DNA from: Branchiostoma floridae | Taxonomy: Eukaryota; Chordata; Leptocardii; Amphioxiformes; Branchiostomatidae | NCBI RefSeq assembly: GCF_000003815.2 | Contig: NC_049984.1 | Coordinates: 8,701,342 to 8,765,341, forward strand | Direction of reading: 5' to 3' | DNA length: 64,000 nt | Notes under the pieces: model-generated | The model's input: only the letters and a program-made list of their open reading frames with translations | What the model was told of the DNA's origin: nothing | The model's database searches: none | Made by a program: the position numbers and the translations under genes | Shown here: positions 54,987 through 64,000 of the stretch, piece by piece | Numbering within the stretch: the first letter of the stretch is position 1 | Layout of the letters: each line of letters begins with the position of its first letter

Positions 54987-57900
54987 ATGGCGAGATACCA
55001 GACGACATTGTACATCCTGATAGCGTCGGTCTTCACAACCATCTTCGTCATAACAACCAACAACAGTGATTACGTCAGCGCCATCATGAAACCAAGCACA
55101 ATCAGTGTCTATAGATCACCAGGCAGATTCCTGTTATCTAACAAAGACGCTCCTGTAAAAGGGGAGGGGGAAATACTGAGGTAAACGCGGTGCCATACTC
55201 CCACACAGAGATTAGCGCATGGCCTATACAATTTACATGCATTGGGATTTGGGGGAAGCTCTGCTATACCTGGCTGAGGTTTCCACTTTAATTGGTTAGC
55301 GTGAACTCTAACCAGCTACCAACCAATCATAGAATCGCCTTTACTGATGGCTGATTTTGTTGTGTGTGTGTTTTGTTGCCTTTTATATCATATGTTTCGC
55401 TTCCGAAAGCTACCCGGCCGGCCCGAGGTTGGGAATTGGGACCTAAGCCCAAGGCCAGAGCCCAACGTACATTGTACAGGTCTCGAGCGGTGCTCTGTGT
55501 AGGAGATTGAGCGATGATAACTGCTGTAAAGTGTATCAGAATTGAAAGATACCCCGTGTAGCATTCTTTGGCCGAGTTGAGTAGTTTTCTCTGTGAGGGA
55601 TGTTAAAATCCTGTCTACAAAAATGGCCTCTCTCTAAGGTGCTGATTTGACCTTCAAGTACATCAAATGCGTCTTCCGTCACTAGTGCACTGAAGATTAC
55701 GATATATGCTCTTTGCTGGAGGTATTCTTTTTTCACACAAAGAAAATTCATTATCTTCAACCTTTCAGATCACCAGATAATGACTCACTGGTGCCATTTT
55801 CGCAATCCGAGGAGTGGCACCGCCATGTCAAAGGTTGTCGTGTCGTCAAGTCTGGTGAAACCGCCCACGAAACTTTCCCCGCACATAAAAACTCGTCGGT
55901 AACATCTTCATCCGACACTAAATACTTCGTGGACAAAGTGCTGGATTCTCGGGGAATCGCTAAAGACGTTTATGGACATCACACGGTGATCAACAACCCG
56001 CTGAGCACTTTTTCAGTCGTGGAGCCCGGTGGCCCGGGAGGTTGTGTAGAACGAAGACGCAGAGCTGCTGTCAAGACATCCCGAGCCCGTCGCTGTCACG
56101 CAGCGTTGAATGCCGGTTTCTTCGGTTCAGAATCGCATGCCTGCATGGGGAATGTGGTAACAGACGGGAAACGTATACAAGACGGAGGTGGTGTTCAGAA
56201 TGCAAACTTCGGTATCAGAAAGGACGGAACCATTGTAGTTGGGTAGGTAAACTTTGCAACAAAATCAATTAAGTCGTGAACATGAATTAAAGGACGTACT
56301 TTGATCGATCAACAGAGGCTGCGATTAGAATCCTAGTAATGTTTCCATTTGATGTAAACTGGCATGCATGAATTGAAGGTAGGCAGGCATGAATTGAAGT
56401 TGAAAAGTTCTGTCTTCTAAGGAAATATCTTTACTGTTACAGACTCCGATCGGGATCCCTACTGGCAAAATCGGCAATTCTGCAATCCCTGATCTGACAT
56501 ACACATGTATATCTATACTATATCAAACATTTATCCACTTACAAACTTTGATTTGTTGCCGACTTTTGCAGGTACCTTTCTGAGATGGACGTGTTACGGG
56601 AAGACAACCCCTTTGTACAATTGATCACTGGAGTTATCTGGTTGGTCAGGAATGGGACTGTCTTCGTTAACGAGAGCAAAGCTCAGGACTGTGGAGGGCT
56701 ACAGGAATATGGTGAGTTTTATAATTAAAAAAAGACACGAACACGCGACAAGGTGGTCTTGGGGCTAGGCTAATGGTTCTGGGTTTGAATCCCTACCAGG
56801 CTCCAATGTTGTTCCCTTTGGAAAGACACTTCACACCTATTTCCCCTCTTTACTCAATTTAAAATGAGACCTGGCCTTTGGTTAGGGACATGCTCTCAGA
56901 TGGAAAATAAAGCCAAAGGGCCGTCTTTGAGGAGAGCCACACCACGAGCTCGTTAAAGATTGAACCACATTTATCCAATGAGGGGACCAAACGTGTCAAC
57001 CTGGTTTTAATACTAACAACAAAAAGGTGTTGTTAGAATGACACTGACAGGCAAAGGCATGTCATGATTCTGTGAGTCAGACACGATACCTGGAGCCTAT
57101 TCAGTATCATAAGACATGTCGTGAAAGTAGTAGTCATTAAAATACTGTTCCTTTGTTTTGCACTCTGCAAGGCCCCATGGACAAGTTTGTGGATGTCCTG
57201 TCAGCTAGGGTCGCAGTGGGGCATGATGATCAGGGGAGGGTTGTTCTGGTGCACACAGATGGAAACACCGAAGAAAGAGGGTGAGTAAAACACATTCTTC
57301 TAAGCTATTTTCTGGCTTCTAAAATATTAAGGTGATTCTCTGATTGGCTGGAAGCTGGTTGAAAGGCACGCCCACAAAAATGGATACCTTCTGAAGGCTC
57401 TTCTAAACTGGGCTGAGGTTTTCACATTTGTGGACATGGTCTATATCTTCTGCCAGCAGAGAATTGGCTTTACACAAAGATCTAGTAGACGATTCCGACT
57501 GGCTGTGGGGGCAGTGGGTGGTTTATATAAATCACTGTGTCTGGGGCACAGAATTGGAACTTGGAGCCCACCCCTCTCCTTACCTCCCCACTGAAGTCTT
57601 TACACCTGGGTGGAGTGAGTTAAGTCGTGATAAGTTTCTTTCCCAGACACAACATATAGCCAGAAATCAAACCCAATACTTCTCATGTCTGCTAGCCTAG
57701 GCACTCAATGCCACTATGTCTTAATGGGCAAATTGTTATTTGTAGCAAATTGTTATTTGTAGTAGCTATAGATTAACTGATTTTAAGAACTCACACCAGG
57801 CTTTTACATGTATACTCACAACAACTATCAATGTCTCCATTTGTATTTTAACAGACTGAACTTGTGGGAGTTTGCAGAGTTCCTGCAGAGACTGGGCTTG

Positions 57901-58559
57901 GTAAATGCGATCAACTTGGATGGAGGAGGTTCAGCCACATTTGTACTGGATGGAACTGTTGCTAACTATCCTGCAGATCATTGGTAACTACTAGCCTAGG
58001 TACCACCATCAGTAGTTACCACTGGCCCTGCCTTTTCTCTTGCTTACCAGGTGGTACATGTTAAGCAAGTGGAAAAGAGAAACAGTGTTAACTGCAGATG
58101 ATGGGATCCAGGCTTTGTACGTACTTAACTTACTAACAATAGAAACTATTTGACATATCATACACCTTATTTTGAACTGCTAAGTATCTAAAAATTGCAC
58201 ATTTTCCAGTTGGATCAAGACCAACAGGCTACTCACAATGTAAATATTGCTTTCATTCCAGTAATGACAACCACAACCAGACATGGCACTGCCCCCGAGA
58301 AGTTTCCACCATCCTGTGCGCTCACGATCCAGATGATGTGACATCAAACTGCAGAGCTGTCAACTCTTACACTTGCTTGAAAGTCATAATTTTGTGTGTA
58401 ATTCTACATTGGATCCTGCAATAACTCACAAAAAAACACATCTTTGCTAGAATGAAAGTAATAGCAAAAATCATGAACCCCTTTTTGGCTTGTATGGCTA
58501 ATCCTGTTTCAAAGTCTGACACTTACATGCCCCTGCAAAGAAAGCTGCTACTAATATGA
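54987..58559 (+). CDS. NAGPA: N-acetylglucosamine-1-phosphodiester alpha-N-acetylglucosaminidase (uncovering enzyme); C-terminus uncertain
   Basis: Removes the covering GlcNAc to expose mannose-6-phosphate on lysosomal hydrolases in the trans-Golgi. Exons: 54987-55180, 55769-56242, 56572-56711, 57172-57280, 57855-57983, 58262-58559 (447 aa as read). It has an N-terminal hydrophobic signal or anchor (residues 6-22). Then come marks of the catalytic domain: FSVVEPGGPGGC, LNAGFFG, CMGNVV, GGVQNANFGIR, GYLSEMDVL, NPFVQLITGVIWL, LNLWEFAEFL and NAINLDGGGSATFVLDGT, followed by WHCPREVSTILCAHDP. Human NAGPA continues into EGF repeats and a transmembrane tail; none is seen here. After SYTC the frame runs to TGA at 58557-58559, or exon 6 may splice onward to an exon I could not find. 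Confidence 0.9.
55252..55350. repeat. Half copy of the CTCAGCC MITE (copy 7), NAGPA intron 1
   Basis: GGAAGCTCTGCTATACCTGG, CTGAGGTTTCCACTTTAATT and CTAACCAGCTACCAACCAAT. Confidence 0.55.
56740..56985 (+). repeat. tRNA-type SINE, forward, NAGPA intron 3
   Basis: A tRNA-like head with B box GGTTTGAATCCC (56783-56795), then TTTGGAAAGACACTTCACAC, AATAAAGCCAAAGG, TTTGAGGAGAGCCACAC and CGTTAAAGAT. It defines the family whose reverse copies are in DDX27 introns 8 and 11. Confidence 0.65.
57335..57435. repeat. Rearranged CTCAGCC MITE (copy 8), NAGPA intron 4
   Basis: GATTCTCTGATTGGCTGGAA and CCACAAAAATGGATACC, then AGGCTCTTCTAAACTGGGCT and GAGGTTTTCACA. The arm order is rearranged, so this is two fragments back to back. 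Confidence 0.5.
57500..57725 (-). repeat. SINE-like repeat, reverse, NAGPA intron 4
   Basis: CTGTGGGGGCAGTGGGTGGT, TTTCTTTCCCAGACACAACA, CCAGAAATCAAACCCAATAC and GCTAGCCTAGGCACTCAATG, with a reversed tRNA-like head at the 3' side. Confidence 0.4.
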
Positions 58560-59079
58560 CTTCCCCTCCAGCATTACAGCTACATGTATCTACCACCCCC
58601 AAATTGTGACCATAGCTTGTACTTCTTTGGTATTCCAGTCTCAGCTTGTCCAGAACACAAGAAAACAAGTATCTTTGGTGCAGTACCTTGCAAATCTAAT
58701 AGCCTCTTCATTTCACAAACCTGTACCAACGTGCAAAGTATCATAAAGATCCATCCACAATTTATGTTATGTGATCCGTAGACAGACAAACACACACAAA
58801 CACACATTCCTCCTTGATGAAGGAAAGAACTGATGGACTTTACAGTAGCACATGCAGACTTGTTCTCTTCTGCTGGCACATGGCATATGTATGAAATACC
58901 AGATAATGGTAATTGTATTTCAGGATCATTTGACAATCTCTGAAACCTTTATTCTTGGCAGCTGAAATGCAATTAAGTTTATATAAAGTCAGAGAAATGT
59001 GCACATCTCTTCAATGCTTAAATTCCTGTGTCATCAGTTGCAGTTGGCTACTTAAATTTTTTTATCATCATATCAAAGA
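58560..59079. other. Convergent 3' region NAGPA / NDUFAF6
   Basis: No EGF-like or other exon recognised. It includes a TTTATT at 58948-58953, which is AATAAA for NDUFAF6, 127 nt past its stop. Confidence 0.5.
58948..58953 (-). terminator. Candidate poly(A) signal of NDUFAF6
   Basis: AATAAA on the minus strand, 127 nt downstream of the stop codon. Confidence 0.5.
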
Positions 59080-62000
59080 TCAGAACATCCTTCTCAGTTT
59101 CTGCAGCAGTAGATGAAGTGGTAGAAGGGTATCTCTTTGGTGTAACGATGAGTCAAAAACGTTGAAGTCTGCTTTTTGTATCTTCTTCAAGTAGGAGTCG
59201 CAAGAAAGCTGCAAAGAACAATGTTAAGAATGATCACTATCAATCAACATGTTGGCAAAACACTGGTTCTCGTAGAGGTACTATACATACATATTTTGTT
59301 ATGTTAAAAATAATACATTCCACTTCATACAAATTATAATCATGATGACATATGTCTATGCTATTGCTTACCAATCAAACTATAGGTAACCTGTTTAAAA
59401 ACACATTAATTTACAAAAACACCTGTCTATGTCAATGGAACTTACTGCAGGAAGGAAGGCTGACATGGCTTTTCTGGGTACATCTTTCTTCAATGACCTT
59501 GCCTGGAAACATACATGTACATAGTCCATGAACTCAGATGTCCTCCGCAGGACATAATTTAATTTGTGTCTATTAAAGGGTACACATTTACCAGTATTCT
59601 GCTGTTAATTCTGTGAACGAATCTTCTGTTTTGGGTGTGTGCCTGTCTGGACTGGACAGGGTTTTCCAAAAACCCGAGTTAGTTTGGGTTGGTGCATGTG
59701 TCCAGAATCATTCAAGTGACAGCTAGTGAATGGAAAGGCAACCACAAAGGTCAAACTTGTCAGAGAGGCAGGAAGTACAGGAAATACAGTTCAGAGATGG
59801 CAGAACTAGTCGTTAGTCAGAAATGACATTCCAGGTCATGAAAAAGGCTACTAATTTAAGGGAAGGTATAATATTGGATTTGTATGTTTATCTGTGCTAT
59901 ATATTCTCCTCCATGAGCTAGTTGTTTTTGTAAAGTAAGTTGGACAACACTATGTACTGGTGTGAGCCTCTCTTACTTTCTCCAGATGTGAGTGAGACAG
60001 ACTGGCTATCTCATACATCACATCCTTCACTTTCTGGTCCTGCTTCCCCCTCACTATGTCCTCTTGGGAAACTCCAAACTGTACAAAATAAGAAACAGTA
60101 ACCATAAACTCGAATTCCACTTGCTGTTCTAACATCATTACATCACTACACTAACAAAACTCACTACCCGGTTTATCGGCTGTTGCCCTGTCATGCGAGC
60201 ATTACATGTGCTAACATAACACTACAAAATTCAAGGATCTGAACTAAACTTCTCATTAAAATTTCTTTTGCTTCTATAACACAGAAAAGACCAGTCAATA
60301 CAAAGTCACTTTTGCAACTGGATACAGTTTGTAGATGGCCAGACATTTCAGACATCATCCTTTGTCATGAGTCACTGAACAGAATCTGAAGTCCAACAGC
60401 TATTTCACTAAGACCACGAATTGAATGTAAAAGAGGGGATTCAAAACAAAATCAAGACAAGACAAGACAAAGACCATTTCCAAGGCTTATCCAGTTCCTT
60501 TAGTAACCTTTATATTGAGTATCGTACAGGACACAATGTTCCGTAAGGCACTTTGTCCTGTATTATGTAGATTCTGAAGTAGAAGAGTATCTTGTAACAG
60601 GTATGTGGATGTCTAAACATTATTAACTCACAGAAAAAGAGATAAACAACTAACCTGCATCATAACATCCATTGGCAGAAAGACTCTCCTCCTATTGGCC
60701 AGGTAGGGTGCAGCTCTCAGTGCTGTACAGATGCCAATGGCTTTACCAATATGACTAGCAGCATGGTCTGCATGTACATCTTTGATACCTGTGGAAGACC
60801 ATTGTAAGAAAACACATCACACCAAGGAAGCTGAACATAGCTATACTATCGTAGGTGATGATGAAAAGGATATTATGCAGATCCAAACGAACACCTGAAG
60901 AGAAAAATGTTTAGACACTTAAAATGATGTTGGGAGTATTGGTTATACTCCCAACATCATTTTAAGGTTTATAATGTCTAAACATTTTTCTCTTTAGGTG
61001 TTTGTTTGGACCTGCATAATATCCTTNNNNNNNNNNNNNNNNNNNNNNNNNNNNNNNNNNNNNNNNNNNNNNNNNNNNNNNNNNNNNNNNNNNNNNNNNN
61101 NNNNNNNNNNNNNNNNNNNNNNNNNNNNNNNNNNNNNNNNNNNNNNNNNNNNNNNNNNNNNNNNNNNNNNNNNNNNNNNNNNNNNNNNNNNNNNNNNNNN
61201 NNNNNNNNNNNNNNNNNNNNNNNNNNNNNNNNNNNNNNNNNNNNNNNNNNNNNNNNNNNNNNNNNNNNNNNNNNNNNNNNNNNNNNNNNNNNNNNNNNNN
61301 NNNNNNNNNNNNNNNNNNNNNNNNNNNACAATATGTATACTTTTATATGGCTGAGTAACAATAGAATCCATTCTGGCAGAGCCATCCTACCATTGTGCAA
61401 AGACTTCAAAAGTCTCTTATCAATGACTCACAATAAATTGAGCCCACCAACTTGAAACAAGAGAAGTTCGTTCATGAAGACCTACCTTGGCAAGTTCTTG
61501 AGCTACTGGCTGCTGTGGAGGTCTTTCCTGCATGAAGAAATTAAGAAAAATCCAACAATAACCTTAAAATCTAGAAAGGCTAGTGTTTGTTAACATATTG
61601 TTAACATCCTCTTAATTTCCATCCCTAGCAGAATAGACTGATCCCATTGACCCACCCACCTCCATCAAATGTAGAAATGCAAATTAAAAACATAGAAATG
61701 AAAATATTTAATGGGTATGCAGCAACTCTCTCATTTGTCTAACCACTTATTGCCATGCCCTTATTGGTTGAATGCTCTGACTGACAGTCAGGAAGGTTTT
61801 GTCAGGCCCTTATCAAGGACAAAAGGGTTTTTAAAAATATCCAAATAAATTTCTGTACCCGATAAATGTCTGACAGAGTATCCTTCCAGAACTGCATCCT
61901 CATCTTTCCTATGTTCTTGTCTGTTACTGAGTCTCTGACCTGCAAGGAAACAAATTATACAATGACTATTATGTATATAATGTAATATAAACAAATTGTG

Positions 62001-62840
62001 AAGCACTTTTTATCATGGTCATATATTGCACAACAAACAAACAAAAGTTTTATGTTTTTTTTACCAATGCCAGTTCCACGTTGAAGGCCCTAACTGCAAA
62101 CGCAGCCTGATGTGCAGTGCTGGGGAGGAGCAGCACACAGAGGTAGTTCTCGTAGTCATGCTTTCTGTAGGGGAAGGAACATGAAGAAGTGTTATGTAGA
62201 CTACATGATAAAACATTTTGCAATCTACAGTACAGACACATCATGCATTGATAGACCCCTTATAATTAATAGTTTAATTGATGTACATAAATTGTTTTTA
62301 CAGCATGGTATAATATTGGCAAGAACACCCTGTCAATAGTAAAAGATCTTATTGGTGGGAAGTATGGGTCTGAAATACCTCTGAATCAGTAAATAGTCAA
62401 TTGTTTCAATAGCTCTGTGGGTAGTGTGGTTGACACTTAGGTAGGTAGACAGGATCGTGAGGTGTTATTCAGGTCAAAATCCTTGATTGTGCAAAGACCC
62501 ATTCTGTCAATAGTGCCAAATAATTCTCATTGACAGGAACAACATGTCTATTAGCCTCGGCACATTATTCTTAATATGCCACGCCCCCTTTCTGACCCTC
62601 ACACCGAAACAAAATTACGTTTGTAAAATATGAGTAGGTCATCGAAGATCCATCTAAACGTTATCAAAAAGTCTGTAAAATGACGGCTCACCTCACTAAA
62701 TCCATGCAGTACTGTCCATGTGATTGTCTTGTTGTTGAAGCACTTCTCCAAAGGCAGCTAGCGCAGGGTAAAAGCTTCTGTGGTGTCAAAAACACAGACA
62801 ACTGACGACCCGACCGAAACAAGTTCATCTGTGCCGCCAT
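59080..62840 (-). CDS. NDUFAF6: NADH dehydrogenase complex I assembly factor 6 (one segment lost in a gap)
   Basis: Mitochondrial squalene/phytoene-synthase-fold protein needed for early complex I assembly; it lacks synthase activity in known members. Exons in transcription order: 62840-62692, 62164-62065, 61939-61859, 61527-61486, [gap], 60788-60655, 60078-59977, 59502-59446, 59208-59080. Family marks: an N-terminal presequence rich in [86 protein letters not shown]; and [11 protein letters not shown]. The stretch between PVAQELAK and GIKDVH (about 53 aa in human) is missing. The phases on either side (0 and 1) require at least one more exon, most simply inside the 301-N gap. Head-to-head with the gene at 63071. 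Confidence 0.93.
60843..61026. repeat. Long palindrome ending at the assembly gap
   Basis: The left arm (AAGGATATTATGCAGATCCA, GAGAAAAATGTTTAGACA, TAAAATGATGTTGGGAGTAT) is mirrored by ATACTCCCAACATCATTTTA, TGTCTAAACATTTTTCTC and TGGACCTGCATAATATCCTT. Arms about 85 bp around a ~5-nt loop. The right arm runs into the N gap at 61027. Confidence 0.85.
61027..61327. other. Assembly gap, 301 N
   Basis: A sized gap inside NDUFAF6, bordered on the left by a long palindrome. It probably hides at least one NDUFAF6 exon. Confidence 0.99.
61635..61790. repeat. Dispersed repeat, fourth copy of the 5872/43133 family, reverse
   Basis: CTGATCCCATTGACCCACCC, AAAAACATAGAAATGAAAAT, GCAGCAACTCTCTCATTTG; NDUFAF6 intron 3. 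Confidence 0.45.
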
Positions 62841-63070
62841 TTTCTTTTGACCCCCGACCTTCGTTAACTAGCACTAGCTGCCTAGTGCCTGTTGCCACTA
62901 AAATTTTTCTAGCACATTTTCACTGCTGAAGTTCCAACTTTTGACGACAATGACAGATTAAAGTATTATCAACCTAGACACTAAGTTAAATCCATACTTT
63001 AGAGAAGGTTTGTTCAGTTTAGTTAACACAAGTTAATATTGAAAGTTCAAAGGTCACATCGGCAGGAAAG
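62841..63070. promoter_or_regulatory. Bidirectional promoter NDUFAF6 / next gene, with YY1-type motifs at both starts
   Basis: 230 bp between divergent ATGs. Both start codons lie inside an ATGGCGGC YY1-type core: AAAATGGCGGC on the minus strand (62833-62843) and AAGATGGCGGC on the plus strand (63068-63078). No TATA box. Paired YY1 sites at the start codon are typical of short-leader housekeeping and mitochondrial genes. Confidence 0.7.
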
Positions 63071-63155
63071 ATGGCGGCAGTCACGAGTATGAAAAGTGTC
63101 CTCGTCAACATTTTGATTGTTTTTTCATCTGTACGGGCATATATCTCGCCAGGAC
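63071..63155 (+). CDS. First coding exon of a secreted or membrane protein (partial, unidentified)
   Basis: ATG in AAGATGGCGG context. 28 codons, then a donor, CC|GTAAGT. The peptide has a classic signal sequence: a basic start (MAAVTSMK), a hydrophobic core (SVLVNILIVFSS) and a likely cleavage after VRA. The exon ends in phase 1 within YISPGP. Following exons were not found in the last 845 bp, so the gene leaves the window. I do not recognise the protein. Confidence 0.6.
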
Positions 63156-64000
63156 CGTAAGTAATACAACATATAATGTTCGAGTGACCGTGGCAAGATT
63201 TGCTGCTTTTGTTTGGTGACGATCGTCATGGATTTTTAGATAGCATATGGTGTTGGGGGAGGGGAGGCGGGGCAGCTAACGTTATGTAATCAAATTGTAA
63301 CGCGTGCGAGTTATAATATTGCTGCGGTAAATAATTCTACTACAGTAAAAAATATTACAACTGAGATTTTTCGCTTCCCAGATATTGTTTTCTTGCCAAA
63401 TATCTTCGATCAGCCAGTAATTATGAAAGTTGGAAAAATGAAATAAAATCGCAAGGTTGAAGAATTATTTCCAACCTTGGTCCTACCTCCTTGGTCCTAC
63501 CGGATATCCGTGTTGACAATTACCTTGTAACAACCTGGTAACAATTGACAACATTACATCATCAGTATATTGATACTACATATTAGGTACTTTGATTTAT
63601 CTGGTTTCTTGAAATCCATCACATCTTCCTAGCTGTTTGCCCTTAAGTTTATGATATCTTATTCAATATTTTGTGGCTATTACCATATTTCCCAATGTTT
63701 AGTATCTAGTATAATGTTATAATTCAATGTTTCACACACATGTAAACTGCAAAAACTAACATACAGCCAGCAAAATAAAATGGCCCATGTTGTCACTGTC
63801 AACATACATTCACATGCCAGGGCTCAAAATACTTTTTCTGCATACCTACACTGGTGCAGGTAACATTGAAAATTACCTGCACCAGACAACTTTTACCTGC
63901 ACCACTCTGAATTTAGGAAGTATGGATCATACCAAAATTGTTCAGGAACCATTTCTGTTTTTTTCTTTGCCAAATAGGCTCGAATCCGCCACCGTCTAGG
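63156..64000. other. Probable first intron of the gene at 63071
   Basis: AT-rich. A short tandem of (AT)TACCTGCACC units at 63850-63905 is the only pattern noticed. No exon with a convincing acceptor and donor was recognised. Confidence 0.4.

Noticed and set aside
60978-61455. Open frames of 118-149 codons across the N gap
   Set aside because: They consist of undetermined bases; the real flanks are palindrome arms and NDUFAF6 intron.

Overview
This window looks like draft genomic DNA from an invertebrate chordate, most likely a lancelet (Branchiostoma). It holds seven intron-rich genes whose proteins read like slightly diverged human orthologues, with matching lengths. FEN1 keeps exact human residue numbering at every catalytic site. 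Introns are compact and packed with miniature DNA transposons and tRNA-derived SINEs, and two runs of N mark assembly gaps. The species call is inference; the gene calls come from spliced translations assembled exon by exon with consistent phases.

Layout from left to right: a carbonic anhydrase (+, 7 exons, 407-3518); flap endonuclease FEN1 (-, 12 exons, 9446-4205); DEAD-box helicase DDX27 (+, 23 exons, 9760-21333), head-to-head with FEN1 across 313 bp; Integrator subunit INTS8 (+, 27 exons, 22586-40221); sorting nexin SNX21 (-, 5 exons, 52371-43728); the mannose-6-phosphate uncovering enzyme NAGPA (+, 6 exons seen, 54987-58559); complex I assembly factor NDUFAF6 (-, 8 exons seen, 62840-59080, part lost in an N gap); and, head-to-head with it across 230 bp, the first coding exon of a secreted or membrane protein (+, from 63071).

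These are housekeeping genes for DNA repair, ribosome biogenesis, snRNA and mRNA 3' processing, endosomal sorting, lysosomal targeting and mitochondrial complex I assembly. They do not form one pathway. Their neighbourhood is informative: carbonic anhydrases, INTS8 and NDUFAF6 lie on human 8q, and DDX27 and SNX21 on human 20q. One lancelet segment therefore appears to hold the unduplicated ancestor of the 8q/20q paralogon.

The most unusual structure is in INTS8 intron 5. A tandem array of about ten units repeats the 3' splice site and start of exon 6, giving a run of decoy acceptors, and a 2.8-kb terminal-inverted-repeat transposon has landed inside one unit with a TTA target duplication. Other non-gene content includes two hAT-like elements with perfect 8-bp duplications, two mariner-type elements, several dispersed foldback/MITE families, a LINE tail, and palindromes next to a splice site and next to an assembly gap.
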